From Coix lacryma-jobi var. lacryma-jobi (taxonomy: Eukaryota > Streptophyta > Magnoliopsida > Poales > Poaceae): a DNA stretch of 64,000 nucleotides. The translations under genes were made by a program, and so were the position numbers. Location: contig CM019831.1 of the NCBI GenBank assembly GCA_009763385.1, positions 82,495,845-82,559,844 on the forward strand, given 5' to 3'. Shown piece by piece: positions 14,430-28,840 of the stretch; the first letter of the stretch is position 1, and every line of letters begins with the position of its first letter. The notes beneath the pieces were generated by a model that had not been told where the DNA came from, did no database searches, and saw only the letters and a list, made by a program, of their open reading frames with translations.

Positions 14430-17400
14430 CGTTCCTCCAGAAATGAAAGTGCCAAAAACCCACCAAACATGAGTTTTGGGTCAAACGGAGATGATTGGGT
14501 GCGACCGTTGTGAAAAAGTCAACCATGAGTTTTTCGGTGCATCAGTGGTTAAAACGGCCCTCCTGCGCGAGTTTTGCAGCACCGTTCCTCCGAAAATGAA
14601 AGTGCCAAAAACCCACCAAACATGAGTTTTGGGTCAAATCGGGATGATTGGGTGCGTCCGTTGTGAAAGATTCAATTGTGTGTTTTTCGGTGCATCCGTG
14701 GGTAAAATGGTCCTCCCATACGAGTTTTGCGGCACCGTTCCTCTGGGAATGAAAGTGCCAAAACCCCAAAACATGAGTTTTGGGTCAAACGGAGATGATT
14801 GGGTGTGTCCGTTGTGAAAAATTCAACCGTGAGTTTTTCGGTGCATCAGTGGTTAAAACGGCCCTCCTGCACGAGTTTTGTGGCACCGTTCCTCCAAAAA
14901 ATGAAAGTGCCAAAAACCCATCAAACATGAGTTTTGGGTCAAACGGAGATGATTGGGTGCGTCCGTTGTGAAATATTCAACCGTGAGTTTTTCGGTGCAT
15001 CAGTGGTTAAAACGGCCCTCTGCACGAGTTTTGCAGCACCGTTCGTCCGGAAATGAAAGTGCCAAAAACCCACCAAACATGAGTTTTGGGTCAAACGGGG
15101 ATGATTGGATTCGTCCGTTTCAAAAAATTCAACCGTGAGTTTTTCGGTGCATCCGTGGTTAAAACGGCCCTCCTGCACGAGTTTTGCGGCACAGTTCCTC
15201 CGGAAATGAAAGTGCCAAAAACCCACCAAACATGAGTTTTGGGTCAAACGGGGATGATTGGGTTCGTCCGTTTCAAAAAATTTAACCGTGAGTTTTTCGG
15301 TGCATCCGCGGTTAAAACGGCCCTCCTGCGCAAGTTTTGCAGCACCGTTCCTCCAAAAATGAAAGTGCCAAAAACCCAGCAAACATGAGTTTTGGGTCAA
15401 ACGGAGATGATTGGGTGCGTCCGTTGTGCAAGATTCAACTGTGTGTTTTTCGGTGCATCCGTGGGTAAAATGGCCCTCACATACGAGTTTTGCGGCACCG
15501 TTCCTCCAGAAATGAAAGTGCCAAAAACCCACCAAACATGAGTTTTGGGTCAAATGGAGATGATTGGGTGCGTCCGTTGGGAAAGATTCAATTGTGTATT
15601 TTTCGGTGCATCAGTGGGTAAAATGGCCCTCCCATACGAGTTTTGCGGCACCGTTCCTCCGGGAATGAAAGTGCCAAAAACCCACCAAACATGAGTTTTG
15701 GGTCAAACGGAGATGATTGGGTGCGTCCGTTGTGAAAAATTGAACCATTAGTTTTTCGGTGCATCAGTGGGTAAAATGGCCCTCCCATACGAGTTTTGCG
15801 GCACCGTTCCTCTGGAAATGAAAGTGCCAAAAACCCACCAAACATGAGTTTTGGGTCAAACGGAGATGATTGGGTGCGTCCGTTGTGAAAGATTTAACTG
15901 TTTGATTTTCGGTGCATAAGTGGTTAAAATGGCCCTCCCATACGAGTTTTGCGGCACCGTTCCTCTAGAAATGAAAGTGCCAAAAAACCACCAAACAAGA
16001 GTTTTGGGTCAAACGGAGATGATTGTGTGCATCCATTGTGAAAAATTCAACCATGAGTTTTTCGGTGCATCAGTGGTTAAAACGGCCCTCCCGCGCGAGT
16101 TTTGCGGCACCGTTCCTCAGCAAATGAAAGTGCCAAAAACCCACCAAACAAGAGTTTTGGGTCAAACGGAGATGATTGGGTGCGCCCGTTGTGACCAATT
16201 CAACCTTGAATTTTTCGGTGCATCAGTGGTTAAAACGGCCCTCCTGCGCGAGTTTTGCGGCACCGTTCCTCTACAAATAAAAGTGCCAAAACCCACGAAA
16301 CATGAGTTTTGGGTCAAACAAAGATGATTGGGTGCGTCCGTTGTGAAAAATCCAACCGTGAGTTTTTTGGTGCATCTGTGGTTAAAACGGCCCTCCTGCG
16401 CGAGTTTTGCGGCACCGTTCCTCCGAAATGAAAGTGCCAAAAACCCACCAAACATGAGTTTTAGGTCAAACGGGGATGATTGGGTGCGTCCATTATGAAA
16501 AATTCAACCATGAGTTTTTCGGTGCATCAGTGGGTAAAACGGCCCTCCTGCGCGAGTTTTGCGGCACCGTTCCTCCGGAAATGAAAGTGCGAAAAACCCA
16601 CCAAACATGAGTTTTGGGTCAAACATAGATGATTGGGTGCTTTCGTTGTAAAAAAATCAACCGTGAGTTTTCCGGTGCATCAGTGGGTAAAATGGCACTC
16701 CTGCGCGAGTTTTGCGGCACCGTTCCTCCAGAAATGAAAGTGCCAATAACCCACCAAACATGAGTTTTTGGTCAAATGGGGATGATTGGGTGCGTCCGTT
16801 GCGAAAAATTCAACCGTGATTTTTTCGGTGCATCAGTGGTTAAAACGGTCCTCCTGCGCGAGTATTGCGGCACCGTTCCTTCGAAAATGAAATGCCAAAA
16901 CCCCACCAAACATGACTTTTGGGTCAAACGGAGATGATTCGGTGCGTCCATTATGAAAAATTCAACCATGAGTTTTCGGTGCATCAGTGGGTAAAACGGC
17001 CCTCCTACGCGAGTTTTGCGGCACCGTTCCTGCGGAAATGAAAGTGCCAAAAACCCACCAAACATGAGTTTTGGGACAAACGGAGATGATTGGGTGCGTC
17101 CGTTGTGAAAATTTCAACCTTGAATTTTTCGGAGCATCAGTGGTTAAAACGTCCCTCGTGCGCGAGTTTTGCGGCACCGTTCCTCCAGAAATGAAAGTGC
17201 CAAAAACCCACCAAACATGAGTTTTGGGTCAAACGGAGATGATTGGGTGCGACCGTTGTGAAAAAGTCAACCATGAGTTTTTCGGTGCATCAGTGGTTAA
17301 AACGGCCCTCCTGCGCGAGTTTTGCAGCACCGTTCCTCCGAAAATGAAAGTGCCAAAAACCCACCAAACATGAGTTTTGGGTCAAATCGGGATGATTGGG

Positions 17401-20400
17401 TGCGTCCGTTGTGAAAGATTCAATTGTGTGTTTTTCGGTGCATCCGTGGGTAAAATGGTCCTCCCATACGAGTTTTGCGGCACCGTTCCTCTGGGAATGA
17501 AAGTGCCAAAACCCCAAAACATGAGTTTTGGGTCAAACGGAGATGATTGGGTGTGTCCGTTGTGAAAAATTCAACCGTGAGTTTTTCGGTGCATCAGTGG
17601 TTAAAACGGCCCTCCTGCACGAGTTTTGTGGCACCGTTCCTCCAAAAAATGAAAGTGCCAAAAACCCATCAAACATGAGTTTTGGGTCAAACGGAGATGA
17701 TTGGGTGCGTCCGTTGTGAAATATTCAACCGTGAGTTTTTCGGTGCATCAGTGGTTAAAACGGCCCTCTGCACGAGTTTTGCAGCACCGTTCGTCCGGAA
17801 ATGAAAGTGCCAAAAACCCACCAAACATGAGTTTTGGGTCAAACGGGGATGATTGGATTCGTCCGTTTCAAAAAATTCAACCGTGAGTTTTTCGGTGCAT
17901 CCGTGGTTAAAACGGCCCTCCTGCACGAGTTTTGCGGCACAGTTCCTCCGGAAATGAAAGTGCCAAAAACCCACCAAACATGAGTTTTGGGTCAAACGGG
18001 GATGATTGGGTTCGTCCGTTTCAAAAAATTTAACCGTGAGTTTTTCGGTGCATCCGCGGTTAAAACGGCCCTCCTGCGCAAGTTTTGCAGCACCGTTCCT
18101 CCAAAAATGAAAGTGCCAAAAACCCAGCAAACATGAGTTTTGGGTCAAACGGAGATGATTGGGTGCGTCCGTTGTGCAAGATTCAACTGTGTGTTTTTCG
18201 GTGCATCCGTGGGTAAAATGGCCCTCACATACGAGTTTTGCGGCACCGTTCCTCCAGAAATGAAAGTGCCAAAAACCCACCAAACATGAGTTTTGGGTCA
18301 AATGGAGATGATTGGGTGCGTCCGTTGGGAAAGATTCAATTGTGTATTTTTCGGTGCATCAGTGGGTAAAATGGCCCTCCCATACGAGTTTTGCGGCACC
18401 GTTCCTCCGGGAATGAAAGTGCCAAAAACCCACCAAACATGAGTTTTGGGTCAAACGGAGATGATTGGGTGCGTCCGTTGTGAAAAATTGAACCATTAGT
18501 TTTTCGGTGCATCAGTGGGTAAAATGGCCCTCCCATACGAGTTTTGCGGCACCGTTCCTCTGGAAATGAAAGTGCCAAAAACCCACCAAACATGAGTTTT
18601 GGGTCAAACGGAGATGATTGGGTGCGTCCGTTGTGAAAGATTTAACTGTTTGATTTTCGGTGCATAAGTGGTTAAAATGGCCCTCCCATACGAGTTTTGC
18701 GGCACCGTTCCTCTAGAAATGAAAGTGCCAAAAAACCACCAAACAAGAGTTTTGGGTCAAACGGAGATGATTGTGTGCATCCATTGTGAAAAATTCAACC
18801 ATGAGTTTTTCGGTGCATCAGTGGTTAAAACGGCCCTCCCGCGCGAGTTTTGCGGCACCGTTCCTCAGCAAATGAAAGTGCCAAAAACCCACCAAACAAG
18901 AGTTTTGGGTCAAACGGAGATGATTGGGTGCGCCCGTTGTGACCAATTCAACCTTGAATTTTTCGGTGCATCAGTGGTTAAAACGGCCCTCCTGCGCGAG
19001 TTTTGCGGCACCGTTCCTCTACAAATAAAAGTGCCAAAACCCACGAAACATGAGTTTTGGGTCAAACAAAGATGATTGGGTGCGTCCGTTGTGAAAAATC
19101 CAACCGTGAGTTTTTTGGTGCATCTGTGGTTAAAACGGCCCTCCTGCGCGAGTTTTGCGGCACCGTTCCTCCGAAATGAAAGTGCCAAAAACCCACCAAA
19201 CATGAGTTTTAGGTCAAACGGGGATGATTGGGTGCGTCCATTATGAAAAATTCAACCATGAGTTTTTCGGTGCATCAGTGGGTAAAACGGCCCTCCTGCG
19301 CGAGTTTTGCGGCACCGTTCCTCCGGAAATGAAAGTGCGAAAAACCCACCAAACATGAGTTTTGGGTCAAACATAGATGATTGGGTGCTTTCGTTGTAAA
19401 AAAATCAACCGTGAGTTTTCCGGTGCATCAGTGGGTAAAATGGCACTCCTGCGCGAGTTTTGCGGCACCGTTCCTCCAGAAATGAAAGTGCCAATAACCC
19501 ACCAAACATGAGTTTTTGGTCAAATGGGGATGATTGGGTGCGTCCGTTGCGAAAAATTCAACCGTGATTTTTTCGGTGCATCAGTGGTTAAAACGGTCCT
19601 CCTGCGCGAGTATTGCGGCACCGTTCCTTCGAAAATGAAATGCCAAAACCCCACCAAACATGACTTTTGGGTCAAACGGAGATGATTCGGTGCGTCCATT
19701 ATGAAAAATTCAACCATGAGTTTTCGGTGCATCAGTGGGTAAAACGGCCCTCCTACGCGAGTTTTGCGGCACCGTTCCTCCGGAAATGAAAGTGCCAAAA
19801 ACCCACCAAACATGAGTTTTGGGACAAACGGAGATGATTGGGTGCGTCCGTTGTGAAAATTTCAACCTTGAATTTTTCGGAGCATCAGTGGTTAAAACGT
19901 CCCTCGTGCGCGAGTTTTGCGGCACCGTTCCTCCAGAAATGAAAGTGCCAAAAACCCACCAAACATGAGTTTTGGGTCAAACGGAGATGATTGGGTGCGT
20001 CCGTTGTGAAAAAGTCAACCATGAGTTTTTCGGTGCATCAGTGGTTAAAACGGCCCTCCTGCGCGAGTTTTGCGGCACCGTTCCTTCGAAAATGAAAGTG
20101 CCAAAAACCCACCAAACATGAGTTTTGGGTCAAATCGGGATGATTGGGTGCGTCCGTTGTGAAAGATTCAACTGTGTGTTTTTCGGTGCATCCGTGGGTA
20201 AAATGGTCCTCCCATACGAGTTTTGCGGCACCGTTCCTCTGGGAATGAAAGTGCCAAAACCCCAAAACAAGAGTTTTGGGTCAAACGGAGATGATTGGGT
20301 GTGTCCGTTGTGAAAAATTCAACCGTGAGTTTTTCGGTGCATCAGTGGTTAAAACGGCCCTCCTGCACGAGTTTTGTGGCACCGTTCCTCCAAAAAATGA

Positions 20401-23400
20401 AAGTGCCAAAAACCCATCAAACATGAGTTTTGGGTCAAACGGAGATGATTGGGTGCGTCCGTTGTGAAATATTCAACCGTGAGTTTTTCGGTGCATCAGT
20501 GGTTAAAACGGCCCTCTGCACGAGTTTTGCAGCACCGTTCGTCCGGAAATGAAAGTGCCAAAAACCCACCAAACATGAGTTTTGGGTCAAACGGGGATGA
20601 TTGGATTCGTCCGTTTCAAAAAATTCAACCGTGAGTTTTTCGGTGCATCCGTGGTTAAAACGGCCCTCCTGCACGAGTTTTGCGGCACAGTTCCTCCGGA
20701 AATGAAAGTGCCAAAAACCCACCAAACATGAGTTTTGGGTCAAACGGGGATGATTGGGTTCGTCCGTTTCAAAAAATTTAACCGTGAGTTTTTCGGTGCA
20801 TCCGCGGTTAAAACGGCCCTCCTGCGCAAGTTTTGCAGCACCGTTCCTCCAAAAATGAAAGTGCCAAAAACCCAGCAAACATGAGTTTTGGGTCAAACGG
20901 AGATGATTGGGTGCGTCCGTTGTGCAAGATTCAACTGTGTGTTTTTCGGTGCATCCGTGGGTAAAATGGCCCTCACATACGAGTTTTGCGGCACCGTTCC
21001 TCCAGAAATGAAAGTGCCAAAAACCCACCAAACATGAGTTTTGGGTCAAATGGAGATGATTGGGTGCGTCCGTTGGGAAAGATTCAATTGTGTATTTTTC
21101 GGTGCATCAGTGGGTAAAATGGCCCTCCCATACGAGTTTTGCGGCACCGTTCCTCCGGGAATGAAAGTGCCAAAAACCCACCAAACATGAGTTTTGGGTC
21201 AAACGGAGATGATTGGGTGCGTCCGTTGTGAAAAATTGAACCATTAGTTTTTCGGTGCATGAGTGGGTAAAATGGCCCTCCCATACGAGTTTTGCGGCAC
21301 CGTTCCTCTGGAAATGAAAGTGCCAAAAACCCACCAAACATGAGTTTTGGGTCAAACGGAGATGATTGGGTGCGTCCGTTGTGAAAGATTTAACTGTTTG
21401 ATTTTCGGTGCATAAGTGGTTAAAATGGCCCTCCCATACGAGTTTTGCGGCACCGTTCCTCTAGAAATGAAAGTGCCAAAAAACCACCAAACAAGAGTTT
21501 TGGGTCAAACGGAGATGATTGTGTGCATCCATTGTGAAAAATTCAACCATGAGTTTTTCGGTGCATCAGTGGTTAAAACGGCCCTCCCGCGCGAGTTTTG
21601 CGGCACCGTTCCTCAGCAAATGAAAGTGCCAAAAACCCACCAAACAAGAGTTTTGGGTCAAACGGAGATGATTGGGTGCGCCCGTTGTGACCAATTCAAC
21701 CTTGAATTTTTCGGTGCATCAGTGGTTAAAACGGCCCTCCTGCGCGAGTTTTGCGGCACCGTTCCTCTACAAATAAAAGTGCCAAAACCCACGAAACATG
21801 AGTTTTGGGTCAAACAAAGATGATTGGGTGCGTCCGTTGTGAAAAATCCAACCGTGAGTTTTTTGGTGCATCTGTGGTTAAAACGGCCCTCCTGCGCGAG
21901 TTTTGCGGCACCGTTCCTCCGAAATGAAAGTGCCAAAAACCCACCAAACATGAGTTTTAGGTCAAACGGGGATGATTGGGTGCGTCCATTATGAAAAATT
22001 CAACCATGAGTTTTTCGGTGCATCAGTGGGTAAAACGGCCCTCCTGCGCGAGTTTTGCGGCACCGTTCCTCCGGAAATGAAAGTGCGAAAAACCCACCAA
22101 ACATGAGTTTTGGGTCAAACATAGATGATTGGGTGCTTTCGTTGTAAAAAAATCAACCGTGAGTTTTCCGGTGCATCAGTGGGTAAAATGGCACTCCTGC
22201 GCGAGTTTTGCGGCACCGTTCCTCCAGAAATGAAAGTGCCAATAACCCACCAAACATGAGTTTTTGGTCAAATGGGGATGATTGGGTGCGTCCGTTGCGA
22301 AAAATTCAACCGTGATTTTTTCGGTGCATCAGTGGTTAAAACGGTCCTCCTGCGCGAGTATTGCGGCACCGTTCCTTCGAAAATGAAATGCCAAAACCCC
22401 ACCAAACATGACTTTTGGGTCAAACGGAGATGATTCGGTGCGTCCATTATGAAAAATTCAACCATGAGTTTTCGGTGCATCAGTGGGTAAAACGGCCCTC
22501 CTACGCGAGTTTTGCGGCACCGTTCCTGCGGAAATGAAAGTGCCAAAAACCCACCAAACATGAGTTTTGGGACAAACGGAGATGATTGGGTGCGTCCGTT
22601 GTGAAAATTTCAACCTTGAATTTTTCGGAGCATCAGTGGTTAAAACGTCCCTCGTGCGCGAGTTTTGCGGCACCGTTCCTCCAGAAATGAAAGTGCCAAA
22701 AACCCACCAAACATGAGTTTTGGGTCAAACGGAGATGATTGGGTGCGTCCGTTGTGAAAAAGTCAACCATGAGTTTTTCGGTGCATCAGTGGTTAAAACG
22801 GCCCTCCTGCGCGAGTTTTGCGGCACCGTTCCTCCGAAAATGAAAGTGCCAAAAACCCACCAAACATGAGTTTTGGGTCAAATCGGGATGATTGGGTGCG
22901 TCCGTTGTGAAAGATTCAACTGTGTGTTTTTCGGTGCATCCGTGGGTAAAATGGTCCTCCCATACGAGTTTTGCGGCACCGTTCCTCTGGGAATGAAAGT
23001 GCCAAAACCCCAAAACATGAGTTTTGGGTCAAACGGAGATGATTGGGTGTGTCCGTTGTGAAAAATTCAACCGTGAGTTTTTCGGTGCATCAGTGGTTAA
23101 AACGGCCCTCCTGCACGAGTTTTGTGGCACCGTTCCTCCAAAAAATGAAAGTGCCAAAAACCCATCAAACATGAGTTTTGGGTCAAACGGAGATGATTGG
23201 GTGCGTCCGTTGTGAAATATTCAACCGTGAGTTTTTCGGTGCATCAGTGGTTAAAACGGCCCTCTGCACGAGTTTTGCAGCACCGTTCGTCCGGAAATGA
23301 AAGTGCCAAAAACCCACCAAACATGAGTTTTGGGTCAAACGGGGATGATTGGATTCGTCCGTTTCAAAAAATTCAACCGTGAGTTTTTCGGTGCATCCGT

Positions 23401-25860
23401 GGTTAAAACGGCCCTCCTGCACGAGTTTTGCGGCACAGTTCCTCCGGAAATGAAAGTGCCAAAAACCCACCAAACATGAGTTTTGGGTCAAACGGGGATG
23501 ATTGGGTTCGTCCGTTTCAAAAAATTTAACCGTGAGTTTTTCGGTGCATCCGCGGTTAAAACGGCCCTCCTGCGCAAGTTTTGCAGCACCGTTCCTCCAA
23601 AAATGAAAGTGCCAAAAACCCAGCAAACATGAGTTTTGGGTCAAACGGAGATGATTGGGTGCGTCCGTTGTGCAAGATTCAACTGTGTGTTTTTCGGTGC
23701 ATCCGTGGGTAAAATGGCCCTCACATACGAGTTTTGCGGCACCGTTCCTCCAGAAATGAAAGTGCCAAAAACCCACCAAACATGAGTTTGGGTCAAATGG
23801 AGATGATTGGGTGCGTCCGTTGGGAAAGATTCAATTGTGTATTTTTCGGTGCATCAGTGGGTAAAATGGCCCTCCCATACGAGTTTTGCGGCACCGTTCC
23901 TCCGGGAATGAAAGTGCCAAAAACCCACCAAACATGAGTTTTGGGTCAAACGGAGATGATTGGGTGCGTCCGTTGTGAAAAATTGAACCATTAGTTTTTC
24001 GGTGCATCAGTGGGTAAAATGGCCCTCCCATACGAGTTTTGCGGCACCGTTCCTCTGGAAATGAAAGTGCCAAAAACCCACCAAACATGAGTTTTGGGTC
24101 AAACGGAGATGATTGGGTGCGTCCGTTGTGAAAGATTTAACTGTTTGATTTTCGGTGCATAAGTGGTTAAAATGGCCCTCCCATACGAGTTTTGCGGCAC
24201 CGTTCCTCTAGAAATGAAAGTGCCAAAAAACCACCAAACAAGAGTTTTGGGTCAAACGGAGATGATTGTGTGCATCCATTGTGAAAAATTCAACCATGAG
24301 TTTTTCGGTGCATCAGTGGTTAAAACGGCCCTCCCGCGCGAGTTTTGCGGCACCGTTCCTCAGCAAATGAAAGTGCCAAAAACCCACCAAACAAGAGTTT
24401 TGGGTCAAACGGAGATGATTGGGTGCGCCCGTTGTGACCAATTCAACCTTGAATTTTTCGGTGCATCAGTGGTTAAAACGGCCCTCCTGCGCGAGTTTTG
24501 CGGCACCGTTCCTCTACAAATAAAAGTGCCAAAACCCACGAAACATGAGTTTTGGGTCAAACAAAGATGATTGGGTGCGTCCGTTGTGAAAAATCCAACC
24601 GTGAGTTTTTTGGTGCATCTGTGGTTAAAACGGCCCTCCTGCGCGAGTTTTGCGGCACCGTTCCTCCGAAATGAAAGTGCCAAAAACCCACCAAACATGA
24701 GTTTTAGGTCAAACGGGGATGATTGGGTGCGTCCATTATGAAAAATTCAACCATGAGTTTTTCGGTGCATCAGTGGGTAAAACGGCCCTCCTGCGCGAGT
24801 TTTGCGGCACCGTTCCTCCGGAAATGAAAGTGCGAAAAACCCACCAAACATGAGTTTTGGGTCAAACATAGATGATTGGGTGCTTTCGTTGTAAAAAAAT
24901 CAACCGTGAGTTTTCCGGTGCATCAGTGGGTAAAATGGCACTCCTGCGCGAGTTTTGCGGCACCGTTCCTCCAGAAATGAAAGTGCCAATAACCCACCAA
25001 CCATGAGTTTTTGGTCAAATGGGGATGATTGGGTGCGTCCGTTGCGAAAAATTCAACCGTGATTTTTTCGGTGCATCAGTGGTTAAAACGGTCCTCCTGC
25101 GCGAGTATTGCGGCACCGTTCCTTCGAAAATGAAATGCCAAAACCCCACCAAACATGACTTTTGGGTCAAACGGAGATGATTCGGTGCGTCCATTATGAA
25201 AAATTCAACCATGAGTTTTCGGTGCATCAGTGGGTAAAACGGCCCTCCTACGCGAGTTTTGCGGCACCGTTCCTGCGGAAATGAAAGTGCCAAAAACCCA
25301 CCAAACATGAGTTTTGGGACAAACGGAGATGATTGGGTGCGTCCGTTGTGAAAATTTCAACCTTGAATTTTTCGGAGCATCAGTGGTTAAAACGTCCCTC
25401 GTGCGCGAGTTTTGCGGCACCGTTCCTCCAGAAATGAAAGTGCCAAAAACCCACCAAACATGAGTTTTGGGTCAAACGGAGATGATTGGGTGCGTCCGTT
25501 GTGAAAAAGTCAACCATGAGTTTTTCGGTGCATCAGTGGTTAAAACGGCCCTCCTGCGCGAGTTTTGCGGCACCGTTCCTCCGAAAATGAAAGTGCCAAA
25601 AACCCACCAAACATGAGTTTTGGGTCAAATCGGGATGATTGGGTGCGTCCGTTGTGAAAGATTCAACTGTGTGTTTTTCGGTGCATCCGTGGGTAAAATG
25701 GTCCTCCCATACGAGTTTTGCGGCACCGTTCCTCTGGGAATGAAAGTGCCAAAACCCCAAAACATGAGTTTTGGGTCAAACGGAGATGATTGGGTGTGTC
25801 CGTTGTGAAAAATTCAACCGTGAGTTTTTCGGTGCATCAGTGGTTAAAACGGCCCTCCTG
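14430..25860. repeat. Higher-order repeat: 18-monomer unit of ~2,748 bp, ~4.2 copies
   Basis: Diagnostic monomers recur at a fixed interval of 2,748 bp (once 2,747): for example, the same variant lies at 14542, 17290, 20038, 22786 and 25533, and another at 15588, 18336, 21084 and 23831. 2,748 bp equals 18 monomers of about 152.7 bp. Copies are almost identical. Visible differences include GCGACCG versus GCGTCCG (14500, 17249 versus later copies), CCTGCGG versus CCTCCGG near 19779, GAGTGGG versus CAGTGGG near 21260, and a one-base deletion near 23788. Outer boundaries are estimated from where matching stops. This is the most recently amplified part of the array. Confidence 0.9.
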
Positions 25861-28840
25861 CACAAGTTTTGCGGCACCGTTCCTCCAAAAATGAAAGTGC
25901 CAAAAACCCATCAAACCTGAGTTTTGGGTCAAACGGAGATGATTGGGTGCGTCCGTTGTGAAAAATTCAACCGTGAGTTTTTCGGTGCATCAGTGGTTAA
26001 AACGGCCCTCCTGCACGAGTTTTGCGGCACAGTTCCTCCCGAAATGAAAGTGCCAAAAACCCACCAAACATGAGTTTTGGGTCAAACGGGGATGATTGGG
26101 TTCGTCCGTTTCAAAAAATTCAACCGTGAGTTTTTCGGTGCATCCGTGGTTAAAACGGCCCTCCTGCGCAAGTTTTGCAGCACCGTTCCTCCAAAAATGA
26201 AAGTGCCAAAAACCCACCAAACATGACTTTTGGGTCAAACGGAGATGATTGGGTGCGTCCGTTGTGCAAGATTCAACTGTGTGTGTTTCGGTGCATCCGT
26301 GGGTAAAATGGCCCTCACATACGAGTTTTGCGGCACCGTTCCTCCGGAAATGAAAGTGCCAAAAACCCACCAAACATGAGTTTTGGGTCAAATAGAGATG
26401 ATTGGGTGCGTCCGTTGTGAAAGATTCAATTGTGTATTTTTCGGTGCATCAGTGGGTAAAATGGCCCTCCCATATGAGTTTTGCGGCACCGTTCCTCCGG
26501 GAATGAAAATGCCAAAAACCCAACAAACATGAGTTTTGGGTCAAACGGGGATGATTGGGTTCGTCCGTTTCAAAAAATTCAACCGTGAGTTTTTCGGTGC
26601 ATCCGTGGTTAAAACGGCCCTCCTGCGCAAGTTTTGCGGCACCGTTCCTCCAAAAATGAAAGTGCCAAAAACCCACCAAACAAGAGTTTTGGGTCAAACG
26701 GAGATGATTGGGTGCGTCCTTGTGAAAAATTCAACCATTAGTTTTTCGGTGCATCAGTGGGTAAAATGGCCCTCCCATACGAGTTTTGCGGCACCGTTCC
26801 TCCGGGAATGAAAGTGCCAAATACCCACCAAACATGAGTTTTGGGTCAAACGGAGATGATTGTGTGCGTCCGTTGTGAAAAATTCAACCATTAGTTTTTC
26901 GGTGCATCAGTGGGTAAAATGGCCCTCCTGCGCGAGTTTTGCGGCACCGTTCCTCCGGAAACGAAAGTGCCAAAAACCCACCAAACATGAGTTTTGGGTC
27001 AAACAGAGATGATTGGGTGCGTCCGTTGTGCAAAAGTCAACCACGAGTTTTTCGGTGCATCAGTGGTTAAAATGGTCGTCCTGCGCGAGTTTTGCGGCAC
27101 CGTTCCTCCGAAAATGAAAGTGCCAAAAACCCACCAAACAGGAGTTTTGGGTCAAATGGGGATGATTGGGTGCGTTCGTTGTGAAAGATTCAACTGTGTA
27201 TTTTTCGGTGCATCCGTGGGTAAAATGGCCCTCCCATACGAGTTTTGCGGCTCCGTTCCTCCGGGAATGAAAGTGCCAAAACCCCAAAACATGAGTTAAC
27301 ATGAGTTTTGGGTCAAACGGAGATGATTGGGTGTGTCCGTTGTGAAAAATTCAACCGTGAGTTTTTCGGTGCATCAGTGGTTAAAATGGCCCTCCTGCAC
27401 GAGTTTTGCGGCACCGTTCCTCCAAAAATGAAAGTGTCAAAAACCCACCAACATGAGTTTTGGGTCAAACGGAGATGATTGGGTCCCTCCGTTGTGAAAA
27501 ATTCAACCATGAGTTTTTCGGTGCATCAGAGGTTAAAACGGCCCTCCTGCGCGAGTTTTGCGGCACCGTTGTGAACTATTCAACCGTGAATTTTTCGGTG
27601 CATCAGTGGTTAAAACGGCGCTCCTACGCGAGTTTTGTGCCACCGTTCCTCTACAAATAAAAGTGCCAAAACCCACGAAACATGAGTTTTGGGTCAAACA
27701 AAGATGATTGGGTGCGTCCGTTGCGAAAAATTCAACCGTGAGTTTTTTGGTGCATCTGTGGTTAAAACGGCCCTCCTGCGCGAGTTTTGCGGCACCGTTC
27801 CTCCGAAATGAAAGTGCCAAAAACCCACCAAACATGAGTTTTAGGTCAAACGGGGATGATTGGGTGCGTCCATTGTGAAAAATTCAACCATGAGTTTTTC
27901 GGTGCATCAGTGGGTAAAACGGCCCTCCTGCGCGAGTTTTGCGGCACCGTTCCTCCGGAAATGAAAGTGCCAAAAACCCACCAAACATGAGTTTTGGGTC
28001 AAATCGGGATGATTGGGTGCGTCCATTGTGAAAGATTCAACTGTGTGTTTTTCAGTGCATCCGTGGGTAAAATGGTCCTCCCATACGAGTTTTGCGGCAC
28101 CGTTCCTCTGGGAATGAAAGTGCCAAAACCCCACCAAACATGAGTTTTGGGTCAAACGGAGATGATTGGGTGTGTCCGTTGTGAAAAATTCAACCGTGAG
28201 TTTCTCGGTGCATCAGTGGTTAAAACGGCCCTGCTGCACGAGTTTTGCGGCACCGTTCCTCCAAAAATGAAAGTGTCAAAAACCCACCAAACATGAGTTT
28301 TGGGTCAAACGAAGATGATTGGGTCCGTCCGTTGTGAAACATTCAACCATGAGTTTTTTAGTGCATCAGAGGGTAAAATGACCCTCCCATACGAGTTTTG
28401 CGGCACCGTTCCTCCGGAATGAAAGTGCCAAAAACCCACTAAACATGAATTTTGGGTCAAACGGAGATGATTGGGTGCGTCCGTTGTAAAAGATTTAACT
28501 GTTTGTTTTTCAGTGCATCCGTGGTTAAAATGGCCCTCCCATACGAGTTTTGCGGCACCGTTCCTCTGGAAATGAAAGTGCCAAAAACCCACCAAACATG
28601 AGTTTTGGGTCAAACGGAGATGATTGTGTGCATCCATTGTGAAAAATTCAACCGTGAGCTTTTCGGTGCATCAGTGGTTAAAACGGCCCTCCCGCGCGAG
28701 TTTTGCGGCACCGTTCCTCCGCAAATGAAAGTGCCAAAAACCCACCAAACATGAGTTTTGGGTCAAACGGAGATGATTGGGTGTGTCCGTTTTGAACAAT
28801 TCAACCGTGAATTTTTCGGTGCATCAGTGGTTAAAACGGC
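24320..28840. repeat. Partner of the 1.65-6.17 kb satellite segment
   Basis: This is the second copy of the 4.5 kb segment. It overlaps the last partial higher-order repeat on its left side and carries the same aberrant monomers (27453-27681; 27294-27304). Matching ends near 28840, where GCAGCACCATTCCTCTAG replaces the sequence found at 6190. Confidence 0.8.
27453..27681. repeat. Second copy of the aberrant 229 bp satellite unit
   Basis: It has the same fused CCGTT junction and 229 bp spacing as the unit at 4783, so the segment was duplicated after the junction formed. Confidence 0.8.

Noticed and set aside
14939..15553. Open frames of up to 204 codons on both strands throughout the satellite (repeated at 17687, 20435, 23183 and others)
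   Set aside because: The monomer is ~153 bp, a multiple of three, so a stop-free frame in one monomer stays open in the next. Frames occur on both strands, break at every indel, and encode only the repeated satellite.
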